The notes: generated by a model not told the origin, from the letters alone. Positions 44,615 through 54,047 are shown, counted from the first letter of the stretch. The stretch: DNA of 64,000 bases from Photobacterium sp. TY1-4 (GCF_025398175.1 NZ_CP099735.1:1612001-1676000), one strand, 5' to 3'. Numbers and translations: made by a program.

Positions 44615-45256
44615 CTAGCAGATATCCAGGATCGCCTCGACCGGTTTGCGGACTTTCTGCGGCCAGTTGCCCTCGCTCGCATACCCAACCGTGACCAGCA
44701 AGACCGGAATATCCTGCGCACTTAAGCCAAATTCCGCGACAATACCGTCCGCGTCAAAGCCGCCGACAGTACCGGACGCCAGACCCATGCCTTCGGCCGC
44801 AATGATCAGGCTCATGGCTGATAATGAGGCGGAGCGGATGGCTTCATCACGCTGTAACTGGCGGTTATTTTCGTGCATCGATGTGGCCGTTTCCACCCAC
44901 AATTGCTGAATCGCGGGAGAGATGATTTGCTTGTCGACAGACAGTTGCAATGTCTTGCCCAGCTCCCGGTATTCTTCCATCTGACCACAGACAATATATG
45001 TCACTGCGGCCGCTTTGATCTGTGGCTGGTCGTAGGCCAATGCCGACAGTTTTTCTTTGCTTTCCGGTGATTGGACGGCGACAAAGTACCAGTTTTGCAT
45101 GTTAAATGCTGACGGTGAAAAGCTTGCCAGGCGGACCAGCTCGCGAATGGTTTCCGGTGCCAGGGTTTTCTCCGGATCATAGAGGCCGGTTGTCGAACGG
45201 GATTCCAGCAGGGTGGCAACGGTGTTTTGTTCAGTCGCGCTTAGTGTCGGGTTCAT
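44615..45256 (-). CDS. Nitroreductase-family flavoprotein
   Basis: 213-residue FMN-dependent nitroreductase-family enzyme. Flavin-binding elements are the N-terminal SRSTTGLYDP, with Arg near residue 20, then SPSAFNMQNWYFVAV, and the C-terminal AEGMGLASGTVGGFD. It reduces quinones, nitro compounds or flavins with NAD(P)H; the substrate is open. AAGGGAA precedes ATG. The MOSC reductase on the same strand is 197 nt downstream, so a shared redox role is conceivable. The EamA gene upstream on the same strand is 57 nt away. Confidence 0.9.
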   Translation of the reverse strand: MNPTLSATEQNTVATLLESRSTTGLYDPEKTLAPETIRELVRLASFSPSAFNMQNWYFVAVQSPESKEKLSALAYDQPQIKAAAVTYIVCGQMEEYRELGKTLQLSVDKQIISPAIQQLWVETATSMHENNRQLQRDEAIRSASLSAMSLIIAAEGMGLASGTVGGFDADGIVAEFGLSAQDIPVLLVTVGYASEGNWPQKVRKPVEAILDIC

Positions 45257-45313
45257 GATTTTTCCCTTGTGATTTGTAGATGATTCGTCAAATCGGTTCG
45301 TGTTGTGTTCAGC

Positions 45314-46204
45314 TCAGGCTTTTTGAGGTTGCAGCTTTTTTGGTGCAGGTTGCCACTGGAGCACGGTAATGGCAATCAGCACGGTCAGGATACCACCCAT
45401 CTGGCGCAGATCCAGGAACTGATCCAGCACCACCCAGCCAAGTATCAGCGCGGTGAGCGGACTCAGCAGCCCCAGCGCTGAGACCGAGGTGGGTGTCAGC
45501 AGCTTGATGCCTCGGAACCACAGGGTGTAGGCAATCAGGGCGCCGAAAATGGTCAGGTAGCCGTAGCCCATCAGGTTTTCCGGGGTCAGTTGCGGTAGCG
45601 GTGGGTCGACCAGCATGGCGACCGGGGCCAGGAACAAGCCGCCGATAAATAGCTGCCATCCGCTAAAGGCCAGCAGGGGAATCCCGGTCTGCCAGCGACG
45701 AGACAGAAACGTACCTAAAGCCATGGCACCAGTCCCGGCCGCCGCTGCTGTTAAGCCGATGGGATCCCACTGACTGTCGGGAGAGACAAACAGCAGCGAC
45801 ATCCCCAGAATGCTGGCAAGCCCAGCGCCTAATGTGACCAATGCGGGCCGATTGTGATCGATAGACCAGGCCAGCAACATCACCAGCAGGGGCTGAATGG
45901 CCCCGACCACGGCGGCAATGCCGCCCGGCAGACGGTAGGCCGCAACAAACAGCAACGCCTGGAAGATCCCGATATTGAGCAGCGACAGAGTGAGCAGTTT
46001 GGGCCAAATCCGTGCCGGCAGCGCCGCCCGGCTCCACAGGATCAGCAGCAATCCTGCCGGCAGGCAGCGGATCAGTGCTGCAGTAAACGGGCGATCCGGC
46101 GGCAGCCACTCGGTCGTCACGATGTAGGTGGAGCCCCAGATCACCGGTGTCAGCGCCGTGAGCAGAGTATTGAAAACAGCTTTGTTTGCCGTGAAACCTG
46201 TCAT
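45314..46204 (-). CDS. EamA/DMT-family exporter controlled by MarR
   Basis: 296-residue inner-membrane protein with ten predicted helices in two EamA repeats (about 10-145 and 155-290). Members export amino acids or small metabolites. It is divergent from a MarR gene with two dyads in the 125-bp gap, a typical drug- or metabolite-inducible pair. AAGGAA precedes ATG. The nitroreductase follows 57 nt downstream, so both may be in the MarR regulon. Confidence 0.87.
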   Translation of the reverse strand: MTGFTANKAVFNTLLTALTPVIWGSTYIVTTEWLPPDRPFTAALIRCLPAGLLLILWSRAALPARIWPKLLTLSLLNIGIFQALLFVAAYRLPGGIAAVVGAIQPLLVMLLAWSIDHNRPALVTLGAGLASILGMSLLFVSPDSQWDPIGLTAAAAGTGAMALGTFLSRRWQTGIPLLAFSGWQLFIGGLFLAPVAMLVDPPLPQLTPENLMGYGYLTIFGALIAYTLWFRGIKLLTPTSVSALGLLSPLTALILGWVVLDQFLDLRQMGGILTVLIAITVLQWQPAPKKLQPQKA

Positions 46205-46223
46205 GATGTCATTCCTTGTTATT

Positions 46224-46243
46224 TTATCTTTACTTCAAGATAA
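46224..46243. promoter_or_regulatory. Candidate MarR operator 1
   Basis: TTATCTT-N6-AAGATAA, a perfect 7-bp inverted repeat, 20 nt upstream of the EamA start. Confidence 0.65.
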
Positions 46244-46264
46244 ATTTACTTTGGACTCGGTTTG

Positions 46265-46281
46265 TCTTGATGTCAAGATAA
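46265..46281. promoter_or_regulatory. Candidate MarR operator 2
   Basis: TCTTGA-tg-TCAAGA dyad followed by TAA; it shares the sequence TCAAGATAA with operator 1 and lies about 40 bp from it, 49 nt before the MarR start. Confidence 0.6.
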
Positions 46282-46329
46282 AGTTATGACACATTGATTC
46301 CCATCAACGGACAGTCAGGAAATTCAGAG

Positions 46330-46869
46330 ATGCGCAAATCAGATACCAAGCCGGACAATACGGCCGAACAGACCAACCCACCGGGAGATGCCGTCGATGC
46401 CATTATCAGTCAATGGCAAAACGAGCGGCCCGATTTACGGCTGGAGGCGATGGCGACATTCGGTCGGCTGAAACGTTGTGCTGCCCTGGTTCAGCCCATG
46501 CTGGAGCAGACGTTTTCGGAGTACGGCCTCAGCGCCTGGGAATTTGATGTGCTGGCGACCTTGCGTCGCTCCGGTGCGCCGTACCGACTGGCGCCGACGG
46601 CGTTGTTTTCGACCTTGATGATTACCTCCGGGACCATGACGCACCGGATGAAACGGCTGGAAAGTAACGGGCTGATCGAGCGCCTGCCCAACCCAACAGA
46701 TGCCCGCAGTTTGCTGGTTCAGCTGACGGACAAAGGGCTGGAAATGATTGAAAAGGCGGTGACTGCCCATGTCGATAATATCGAATCCCGGCTGGCGGCT
46801 TTGGATACTCAGCAGCAGGCACAATTGGATGAAGGACTGAAAGTGCTCTTGTCAGTGCTGGAAGAATGA
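46330..46869 (+). CDS. MarR-family transcriptional regulator
   Basis: 179-residue winged-helix repressor. The DNA-binding part is in LSAWEFDVLATLRRSGAPYRLAP and then MTHRMKRLESNGLIERLPNPTDARSL, the standard MarR recognition helix and wing. ATG at 46330 is chosen with AGGA 9 nt upstream; an upstream TTG at 46294 is possible. It is divergent from the EamA gene, which it very likely represses through the two dyads, and itself as well. Confidence 0.88.
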   Translation: MRKSDTKPDNTAEQTNPPGDAVDAIISQWQNERPDLRLEAMATFGRLKRCAALVQPMLEQTFSEYGLSAWEFDVLATLRRSGAPYRLAPTALFSTLMITSGTMTHRMKRLESNGLIERLPNPTDARSLLVQLTDKGLEMIEKAVTAHVDNIESRLAALDTQQQAQLDEGLKVLLSVLEE

Positions 46870-47157
46870 GCCGTCGTCGGTGAATTAGCCAAGGTGAAAC
46901 GACAGGCGGCCTTAGGCCGCCTGGTGGATTTACGGATAAGCGCCGTATCCGGAAGGCATCAAAAAAAGGAATATGTTAATTTTTTGTTGTGGAGATCTCG
47001 TTTTGATATTTTGATGAAAGACGCCTACGCTGATTTATAGATAATGATACATAGGACATTTGGAAGCTTGGTTTTCAAATAAGGATAGTTTTCAAGTAAC
47101 CCTAGTTATTAAGGGACTGTAGCTTTCAGTAGCCATGGTTTTCAAATAGGTGTTGTG
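46870..47157. other. Promoter region of the tna leader
   Basis: It starts with a perfect 9-bp palindrome (46903-46911 with 46915-46923), probably the end of the marR transcript but without T-tract. A plausible promoter is TTGATG-N17-TTTATA (47011-47039). Three TTTTCAA copies lie between 47070 and 47150. A convincing CRP site was not found. Confidence 0.45.
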
Positions 47158-47232
47158 ATGAATAAATTAGTCATACTCAGCGATTGGTTTACCCTCGACT
47201 ATAAAATTGCTTTCTTTTTCCCTTCGAACTAA
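47158..47232 (+). CDS. tnaC: Tryptophanase leader peptide TnaC
   Basis: 24-residue leader peptide ending in the arrest module WFTLDYKIAFFFPSN. Relative to E. coli TnaC, Trp12, Asp16, Ile19 and Pro24 are represented by Trp10, Asp14, Ile17 and Pro22 with identical spacing. The FFFP ending recalls the Proteus TnaC, and two residues follow the Pro before the TAA. In E. coli, free tryptophan stalls the ribosome on the nascent peptide at the stop codon, blocks Rho and allows tnaA expression. The same mechanism is expected here. The 271 nt before tnaA correspond to the Rho-loading region. Confidence 0.88.
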   Translation: MNKLVILSDWFTLDYKIAFFFPSN

Positions 47233-47503
47233 TCCTGTCTGCACATGCTCTGTGCACTGAATGATGGTCTCTGTGATTGATGGACCCGGGTTGTTCCCGT
47301 TGCTGTCTATTTTTTAAGAGCGTCATTTGAATCAGTTTCTGATATCACCTACGTCATTGAATGATGCCGTTTGGAAAATCAGTCTCGTATAGGTTGATAT
47401 TTTTGAAAATAAATTCATTCGCGTTGTTCTTTTATTGGAACGCTATTTTATTTGATTGAGATTTTTCTGAACGATGCGAAAAAACATATTCAAGGATTTG
47501 AAG

Positions 47504-48991
47504 ATGGAAAACTTTAAACATTTACCTGAGCCATTTCGTATTCGTGTCATCGAACCGGTCAAAACAACAACCCGGGAATATCGTGAGCAAGCGATTCTGG
47601 ACGCCGGAATGAACCCATTTCTGCTTGACAGCGAAGATGTGTTCATTGATTTGCTGACCGACAGCGGCACCGGGGCGATTACCCAGGAGATGCAGGCGGC
47701 GATGTTGCGCGGCGATGAAGCCTATAGCGGCAGCCGTAGCTATCATGCCCTGGCGAGTGCAGTGAAAGACATCTTTGACTACACGTATACGATCCCGACG
47801 CACCAGGGGCGGGGGGCAGAGCAGATTTATATTCCGGTGCTGATTAAAAAGCGCGAAAAAGAAAAAGGTCTGGATCGCCGTAAAATGGTGGCGCTGTCGA
47901 ATTATTTCTTTGATACCACCCAGGGACATACTCAAATTAACTGCTGCGTGGCAAAAAATGTCTATACCGAAGAAGCGTTCGACACATCCGTCGAGGCGGA
48001 TTTTAAAGGTAACTTTGATCTGGAAAAATTAGAGCAGGCGATTTTAGAAGCCGGACCGGCTAATGTACCTTATATTGTCAGCACCATTACTTGTAATTCT
48101 TCCGGGGGGCAGCCGGTTTCTATTGCCAATTTAAAAGCTGTGTATGAAATTGCCCGGAAATACGATATTCCGGTGATCATGGATTCGGCCCGTTTTGCGG
48201 AAAATGCGTATTTTATTCAACAGCGCGAGCCGGGATATCAGAACTGGTCGATTCAGGAGATAACCCGAGAGTCTTATAAATATGCCGACGGGTTGGCGAT
48301 GTCGGCCAAGAAAGATGCCATGGTGCAGATGGGCGGGCTGCTTTGTTTTAAAGATGACACGCTGTTTGATGTTTACACCGAATGCCGCACACTGTGTGTG
48401 GTGCAGGAAGGCTTTCCGACTTATGGCGGGCTGGAAGGGGGCGCGATGGAGCGCCTGGCCGTCGGTCTCTATGAAGGGATGCGTCAGGACTGGCTGGCGT
48501 ACCGGATCGGTCAGGTCAAATATCTGGTTGATGGGCTGGAAGCGGTCGGCATTGTGTGTCAGCAGGCCGGTGGCCATGCGGCGTTTGTCGATGCCGGGAA
48601 GCTGTTGCCGCATATTCCGTCTGATCAGTTCCCGGCCCATGCGCTGGCGTGTGAGCTGTATAAAGTCGCCGGGATCCGAGCGGTGGAAATCGGTTCCCTG
48701 TTGCAGGGCCGCGATCCGGCCACCGGTGAGCAGATGTCGTGTCCGGCAGAATTGCTGCGTCTGACCATTCCGCGGGCAACTTATACCCAAACCCATATGG
48801 ATTTCATCATTGAGGCATTCGAGAAAGTAAAAGCCAATGCGATGAACGTGAAAGGGCTGACCTTTACTTACGAGCCAGCAGTGCTGCGCCACTTTACTGC
48901 CCGGCTCAAAGAGGTAGAAACAGAAGCGGTTTTTACGCCAGCCAGGGAATCGGCGCAGCAAACCATCGCAGCAATCATCGCTGAGGAGTAG
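47504..48991 (+). CDS. tnaA: Tryptophanase TnaA
   Basis: 495-residue PLP enzyme that splits L-tryptophan into indole, pyruvate and ammonia. Similarity to E. coli TnaA is near continuous, starting at [20 protein letters not shown]. The PLP lysine lies in [15 protein letters not shown] at 47504 is chosen, with AAGGA 7 nt upstream; an ATG 30 nt earlier is in frame. The C-terminus carries about 24 residues beyond the E. coli end, rich in Glu and Ala. No tnaB permease follows; the next gene is convergent. Indole is both a signal and a tryptophan catabolite in Vibrio. Confidence 0.97.
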   Translation: MENFKHLPEPFRIRVIEPVKTTTREYREQAILDAGMNPFLLDSEDVFIDLLTDSGTGAITQEMQAAMLRGDEAYSGSRSYHALASAVKDIFDYTYTIPTHQGRGAEQIYIPVLIKKREKEKGLDRRKMVALSNYFFDTTQGHTQINCCVAKNVYTEEAFDTSVEADFKGNFDLEKLEQAILEAGPANVPYIVSTITCNSSGGQPVSIANLKAVYEIARKYDIPVIMDSARFAENAYFIQQREPGYQNWSIQEITRESYKYADGLAMSAKKDAMVQMGGLLCFKDDTLFDVYTECRTLCVVQEGFPTYGGLEGGAMERLAVGLYEGMRQDWLAYRIGQVKYLVDGLEAVGIVCQQAGGHAAFVDAGKLLPHIPSDQFPAHALACELYKVAGIRAVEIGSLLQGRDPATGEQMSCPAELLRLTIPRATYTQTHMDFIIEAFEKVKANAMNVKGLTFTYEPAVLRHFTARLKEVETEAVFTPARESAQQTIAAIIAEE

Positions 48992-49007
48992 AACCCAGAC
49001 ACTGTCA

Positions 49008-50570
49008 TTACAGCTCCGATAAATGAGCTAAACAGTATTCAGCCCGGTCTAACACGGCTTGTTGTTGGTCCGGGCTGAGTTGATCCCAGCTGCGGTAAAT
49101 CATCCCAATTCGCGGGTTTCGGCTCAGTTGTTTGTCATGATGATGGAGAAAATGCCAGTAAAGACTGTTGAGTGGGCAGGCTTGCTCCCCGAGCTTTTCC
49201 TTGACGTTGTAATGGCAGTCCCGGCAGTAGTCACTCATCTTGTTGATATAGTTCCCGCTGGCGGCATAGGGCTTGGTGGCGACCACGCCGTGATCGGCAA
49301 ACTGACTCATGCCCCGGGTGTTGGGGAGCTCGACCCATTCAATCGCATCGACGTAAATCCCCAGATACCAGGCATCCACTTCATCGGGATGGATGCCGGC
49401 CAGCAGGCAGAAGTTCCCGGTTACCATCAGGCGTTGAATATGGTGAGCATAGGCATGACTCAAGGACTGGCCGATGGCCGCTTTCATGCAGGCCATCTTG
49501 GTGTTGCCATCCCAGAAGAAGGCGGGCAGGCTGCGTTGGGCATCCAGTGCGTTGTGGTTGCAATAATTTGGCATGTTACCCCAGTAAACCCCGCGGATGT
49601 ATTCCCGCCAGCCGAGGATCTGGCGGATAAACCCTTCCACCTGAGCGATGTCGATTTGGTCCGGTTGTGCTCGGTACGCATCCAACACGGCCTGAATCAC
49701 CTGCATCGGGTGCAGCATTTTGCTGTTTAGGGTAAATGAGAGCCGGGAGTGATACAAGCTCCAGCCATGGGGCGAGTGTTCCGTCATCGCATCCTGAAAG
49801 CGACCGAAATTCGGTAGACATTGTTTGCAGAAAAATGCCAGCAGCTGCTTTGCTTGCTGGCGGTTGACCGGCCACAGCAATGGATCACCGGTTTCACCAA
49901 TGGTGGCGACCTGATGTCGTTTCAGTCGTTTTAGAATATCACCAACGTCATTGGCAAATAGCAGCGGTGCCGGAACGGCCTTGATGTCTGCCGATTTGAA
50001 GGTTTGGCGATTGTGTTTGTCGAAATTCCATTGGCCGCCTTCCGGTTTGCCGTCTGCCATTAAAATATCAAAACGTTTGCGCATCCGGCGGTAAAAGTGC
50101 TCCATGAGCACGGATTTCCCTCGGGGAAACTGCTCGGCGAGTTCGGCAAATGGCAGCAGGAAGTGCTCACTATCCCATTCCCGCAGCGAAACGCCGTCAG
50201 GTAGCGTCAGGCGATGTAATTGCTCGTAAAGTCGGTACTCATCGGGGCGCTGAAAATCGAGATGGGTGATTTGGTATTGCTCGATGAGATGGTTGAGCAA
50301 CATCGGCAGTGACTCAAAATCAGCCGTGTCATCCAAAGTCAGATGCAAGACATGATGTCCTGCCTGGCGCAGTCCTTGGGCGAATTGTTGCATGGCGGCA
50401 AAAAACGCGCAGATTTTCTGGACGTGGTGTTTGGTGTAGCCGGCTTCCTGGTGAAGCTCGGCAATCAGGTACAGGGTGTCCGGCTGATTCTCCCGATACC
50501 AGCTGTGGGAAGGATTGAGCTGATCGCCAAGGATCAGCCGCAGTGTTCGATAGTTTGTCTTGCTCATCAT
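49008..50570 (-). CDS. FeS-type bacterial cryptochrome / (6-4) photolyase (PhrB family)
   Basis: 520-residue flavoprotein of the FeS-BCP group. The N-terminal RLILGDQLNPSHSW block marks the DPRP family. The C-terminal catalytic domain has the iron-sulfur cysteines in NFCLLAG, CRDC and CPLN, in the order known from Agrobacterium PhrB. It repairs (6-4) photoproducts using blue light, or acts as photoreceptor. The cluster and PhrB role are inferred by similarity. It is followed upstream, 86 nt away, by a CRY-DASH gene on the same strand. Start may be ATG at 50570 or 50567. Confidence 0.9.
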   Translation of the reverse strand: MMSKTNYRTLRLILGDQLNPSHSWYRENQPDTLYLIAELHQEAGYTKHHVQKICAFFAAMQQFAQGLRQAGHHVLHLTLDDTADFESLPMLLNHLIEQYQITHLDFQRPDEYRLYEQLHRLTLPDGVSLREWDSEHFLLPFAELAEQFPRGKSVLMEHFYRRMRKRFDILMADGKPEGGQWNFDKHNRQTFKSADIKAVPAPLLFANDVGDILKRLKRHQVATIGETGDPLLWPVNRQQAKQLLAFFCKQCLPNFGRFQDAMTEHSPHGWSLYHSRLSFTLNSKMLHPMQVIQAVLDAYRAQPDQIDIAQVEGFIRQILGWREYIRGVYWGNMPNYCNHNALDAQRSLPAFFWDGNTKMACMKAAIGQSLSHAYAHHIQRLMVTGNFCLLAGIHPDEVDAWYLGIYVDAIEWVELPNTRGMSQFADHGVVATKPYAASGNYINKMSDYCRDCHYNVKEKLGEQACPLNSLYWHFLHHHDKQLSRNPRIGMIYRSWDQLSPDQQQAVLDRAEYCLAHLSEL

Positions 50571-50656
50571 GGCTCAAAAATAATGGTGGCTGTGACGTGG
50601 TGCCCGTGGCCGAATGGTTTTGCAGTCGTTGAATGGCTTCAGGGTCGTGACTTGTT

Positions 50657-51967
50657 TCAGAGCCGGGGCCAGTCCGCAGCATCCATCGCATCCAGATTTC
50701 CGTCGTGTTGATCGCCTTTCCATGTACGAATAAAGGTGCCATCCGGATCATAGCGTTGGGTTTGTTTTTCCAGATGAAAATGGCGGTGTTCTTTGGGATC
50801 GGCACCGACTCCGGCGATGTACTGCCAGTTGCCCCAGTTTGATGCTACGTCGTAATCAAGCAGTTGCTGTTCAAAGTAGGCGGCACCGTAGCGCCAATCC
50901 AGACTCAGCTCATGGACCAGACAGCTGGCAACCAGTTGCCTGCCTCGGTTTGACATGTATCCGGTCTGGTTGAGTTGGTGCATGCAGGCGTTGACGATGG
51001 GATAGGGCGTATTGCCGTTGCACCAGCGCCGATAACGCTCGGCATAGTAGCTGGTGTTGGGCCCGTGACGCTTGATGCCGCGAAAGGCAAACAGCCTGGT
51101 CGGGTAACGGTGGGCATACCATTGAAAATATTCGCGCCACAAGAGTTCAAACTTGATCCAGCCGGTCGAGGTGTTGCGCTCAACCTGGGCCTCGAACTGG
51201 GTGAGTTGATCGATGAGGGATCGGGCGGAGAGACAGCCCAGCGCCAGCCAGGGTGAGAATTTGGTCGAGTTCTCCCAGCCGTCGAGGGCATTTCGGGTTT
51301 GTTTGTAGTCACTGGGGGCCCGGCTGGAAAAGTAACGTTGAAGTTGCCGGAGGGCTGCTTGTTCGCCACCATGAAAAACGGAGGGGCGATGGGTGAGCAG
51401 CGAGCTCAGCACATCAAAATGCAGCAAATTTTGGGGGGGCGGTGGTAAATGGGTCAGGGCCGGGAGCGGATGCCGGATCGGCAGTTCATCAACCCGCTTG
51501 CGAAACTGCGAGAAAGTGGGTGGGAGCTGCTCTATGTGAAATGGCAGCGCTTCCGGGGTGAAGAGCGTGTGGCTGGGCGTGGTGGTGAATGACAGGTAGG
51601 GATAGCGTTCGGTCAATGTTTGCCAGCTTTGGTTTTCATAAGTACCGGCATGCTGGCTGCGATAGAGGCGGGTGACGTTGTATTGGGTGATGAGTGCCGG
51701 AAGCGTGTTCAGCGGATGTTCCAGCACAACCAGTAGTTGCTGTCCGAGCCGGGTCAGTTGCTGCGCCAGATCGGCCAGTGACTGTAAGAGAAACAGCTGG
51801 CGCCAGGGGCCGAGTGGGTTGGTGTGATAGGGCAGCCGGTTGATTTTACTCAGTGGCAGGCAGTAAACACACAGCAGGGTGTCGACCTCATCGGCTGCCC
51901 GTTGTAGCGCCGGATTGTCATGAAGTCGCAGATCATTGGAGAACAGATAGAGTCCGGTTGTCATCAT
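50657..51967 (-). CDS. cryD: DASH-type cryptochrome
   Basis: About 436 residues, DASH cryptochrome, with an N-terminal photolyase domain (GLYLFSNDLRLHDNPAL), then the FAD-binding domain with the motifs WIKFELLWREYFQWYA, NGNTPYP(I) and the DWRYGAAYFEQQLLDYDVASNWGNWQ, given in parts: DWRYGAAYFEQ, LLDYDVASNWGNWQYIAG. CRY-DASH repairs single-stranded pyrimidine dimers or signals. ATG at 51967 chosen; GTG 51970 possible. It forms a unit with the FeS-BCP gene. Confidence 0.9.
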   Translation of the reverse strand: MMTTGLYLFSNDLRLHDNPALQRAADEVDTLLCVYCLPLSKINRLPYHTNPLGPWRQLFLLQSLADLAQQLTRLGQQLLVVLEHPLNTLPALITQYNVTRLYRSQHAGTYENQSWQTLTERYPYLSFTTTPSHTLFTPEALPFHIEQLPPTFSQFRKRVDELPIRHPLPALTHLPPPPQNLLHFDVLSSLLTHRPSVFHGGEQAALRQLQRYFSSRAPSDYKQTRNALDGWENSTKFSPWLALGCLSARSLIDQLTQFEAQVERNTSTGWIKFELLWREYFQWYAHRYPTRLFAFRGIKRHGPNTSYYAERYRRWCNGNTPYPIVNACMHQLNQTGYMSNRGRQLVASCLVHELSLDWRYGAAYFEQQLLDYDVASNWGNWQYIAGVGADPKEHRHFHLEKQTQRYDPDGTFIRTWKGDQHDGNLDAMDAADWPRL

Positions 51968-52095
51968 CACCGCCTGATCGTTTGTTTTATGTTGATGATT
52001 GATAACTATAGTTCGGCGGCATTGCGGTCAACTGTGTTTTCTGGTTTCAGTGAGTGAAAGCCGGGATCACGTCAGCGATGGGTGTTGTTGCCAGC

Positions 52096-53019
52096 TCACG
52101 GGTGTGCTGTTGGCCTTTGTCGGCGAAGAGCCTGTAACCAGCCGAGGCCGAAAGTATTGAGTACGGTGGCGATGATAATCAGCGCAATGCCGCTGATTTG
52201 ATGCCCGTGAAGTTGCTGCTCAAAGAAACAGAGTTGCCAGAGCAGGGCGAAAGCCAGGTTGGTATAAATGAGTGGGGCGAGTTGGGAGCCGGTTTGAGCA
52301 TACTGATAGGCTTTGGCCCGACACAATTGGGTATTGGTGGTGCTCATCGCCAGCAATAACAGGAAAAGCAGCGTCATGTTTTCTGGAGCTGTGGCGGACA
52401 GCTCGGGTAAACCATGTTGCCAGACATCTGCCAGCGTCAGTGGCAGCATGAAGAGTCCGGCCATGAAAAAACACCAGCCATTGAGAGCTGTTGCGGGGAG
52501 TTGACTTTTACTGCCCTGAAAGAGGGTGAGTTGTGAACAGGCATTAAAGAATCCGGCGGCCAAGCCTACCAGTAGTTCCGGGCGAGGCTCGATGCCTTGT
52601 GACCTGTCCGCCTGAAGCAGGACGCCGATAAAGGTGATGGCCAGGCAGCCGAGTGTCAGCGGTCGTACCGGGGTTTTTAACATCAGCTTTTCTAATAAAG
52701 GCATAAACAGGGGACCGGTACTGAACAGCACCACGCTTTCGATCAGGGTTAAGGTGTTCAGGGCAATCAAAAAACAGACCTGGGTGCCGATGACGCACAG
52801 TGACCGCAGGATAATGCTCCGCCAGTGTTGCCGGGTCGGGGCGACCCACCCGGAGACTTTTAGCATCGCCAGCATGATCACTGCAGGCAAGATAAAGCGC
52901 AGAAACCCCAGGGTTTCAATACTGAAGCTGTCGGTTAGCCATTTGGCGAGCAGGCCGTTCAGAGACAGGCTGAATGTGGAAGCCAGCATCAATAAGACCG
53001 GCCGGAAATCGGTTGTCAT
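52096..53019 (-). CDS. EamA/DMT-family transporter
   Basis: 307-residue inner-membrane protein with ten predicted helices, RhaT/EamA type. The N-terminus RPVLLMLASTFSLSLNGLLAKWLTD is typical. ATG at 53019 is chosen, with GGGAGG at correct spacing; the GTG two codons earlier would overlap that site. It is divergent from a LysR gene with about 130 bp between, which probably regulates it. Substrate unknown. Confidence 0.85.
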   Translation of the reverse strand: MTTDFRPVLLMLASTFSLSLNGLLAKWLTDSFSIETLGFLRFILPAVIMLAMLKVSGWVAPTRQHWRSIILRSLCVIGTQVCFLIALNTLTLIESVVLFSTGPLFMPLLEKLMLKTPVRPLTLGCLAITFIGVLLQADRSQGIEPRPELLVGLAAGFFNACSQLTLFQGSKSQLPATALNGWCFFMAGLFMLPLTLADVWQHGLPELSATAPENMTLLFLLLLAMSTTNTQLCRAKAYQYAQTGSQLAPLIYTNLAFALLWQLCFFEQQLHGHQISGIALIIIATVLNTFGLGWLQALRRQRPTAHP

Positions 53020-53153
53020 CGGCACCTCCCGAGTGGGTGTATCAGACTGGCGGGGCGTTGTCGTCAGTCCAGTGTTGTTGCGGTCAGTGTAGGAGGCTTG
53101 CAGGAATCAAAAAAGCGAATAATACTGACTAAAATGGTTAGAAAAACTTACAG

Positions 53154-54047
53154 ATGAAAAAGCTTGTTCCTTTAAAGTCCATTTATGCTTTTGTCGCGGT
53201 GGCTGAAACCGGCAGTATGACGGACGCGGCCGAGGTGCTGTATGTCAGCCACTCTGCGGTGAGCCAGGCGATCAAGGCGCTGGAAGCGCAACTCAACCGG
53301 CCGCTGTTTCGCCGCGTCGGACGCCGGGTCGAGCTGAACGCGGCCGGACGGAAGTACTATCGTCAGGTGGCACCGGCGCTGAGCCAGATTGTCGAAGCCA
53401 GTGAGTCGTTGGCCCGGGAAGCAAGTAGCAACCGGTTGACCTTGAATATGGTGAACTCCCTAGCGCTGCACTGGTGGATCCCAAGGGTGCCGGACTTCCA
53501 GCAAGTCGCCCCGCAGATTGATGTGCGGATTTCCACCTTGAACCATGTGTTTGATTTAGAACAGGAAGGTGTCGATGTCGCGCTGATCCACGGACAGCCG
53601 GAAGATTGGCCGGGTTATCACTGTGAGAAGCTCGGGGATGATGCATTGATTATGATCTGCAGTCCCCATCTGCTGGCCCAGTCACAAGAAGGCCCTGAGC
53701 AGCTGTTAAGTCGCTATCCGGCTATTTATGTGACCAATCCCCGAAGGCAAGATGACTGGCAGCTTTGGTGCCAGGCTAGTGAAATTTCAGCTCCTCCTTC
53801 ACAGAAAAACTTAACATTTAGCACCTCTGTGCAAGCGGTTCAGGCGACCATCCGTCAGTTGGGTGTATTGATCACCCATCAGCAGTTTGTGCGCGATGAA
53901 ATTGAGCAGGGCATGCTGACTCAGGTGGGGCGCGCTGTGATTCATCCGCAGCGCCATTTTTACCTGGTGTGTTCCCCGGACAGGCTAAAACAAGAAAGTA
54001 TACAGGTGCTCAGAAGTTGGTTGCGAGGAGAGTTTGCCCGAAGTTAG
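53154..54047 (+). CDS. LysR-family regulator (GcvA-type)
   Basis: 297-residue LysR protein with the GcvA-like start LKSIYAFVAVAETGSMTDAAEVLYVSHSAVSQ and an effector domain that includes WWIPRVPDFQ and DVALIHGQPEDWPG, typical of the GcvA/TrpI group. It is divergent from the EamA exporter gene and a likely regulator of it, by position. Ribosome-binding site weak. Confidence 0.86.
   Translation: MKKLVPLKSIYAFVAVAETGSMTDAAEVLYVSHSAVSQAIKALEAQLNRPLFRRVGRRVELNAAGRKYYRQVAPALSQIVEASESLAREASSNRLTLNMVNSLALHWWIPRVPDFQQVAPQIDVRISTLNHVFDLEQEGVDVALIHGQPEDWPGYHCEKLGDDALIMICSPHLLAQSQEGPEQLLSRYPAIYVTNPRRQDDWQLWCQASEISAPPSQKNLTFSTSVQAVQATIRQLGVLITHQQFVRDEIEQGMLTQVGRAVIHPQRHFYLVCSPDRLKQESIQVLRSWLRGEFARS

Noticed and set aside
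46982..47004. Possible CRP site TTGTTGTGGAGATCTCGTTTTG upstream of tnaC, shown in parts TTGTTGTGGAG and ATCTCGTTTTG
   Set aside because: Only the left half is CRP-like; the right half does not match TCACA and the distance to the likely promoter is not a standard one.
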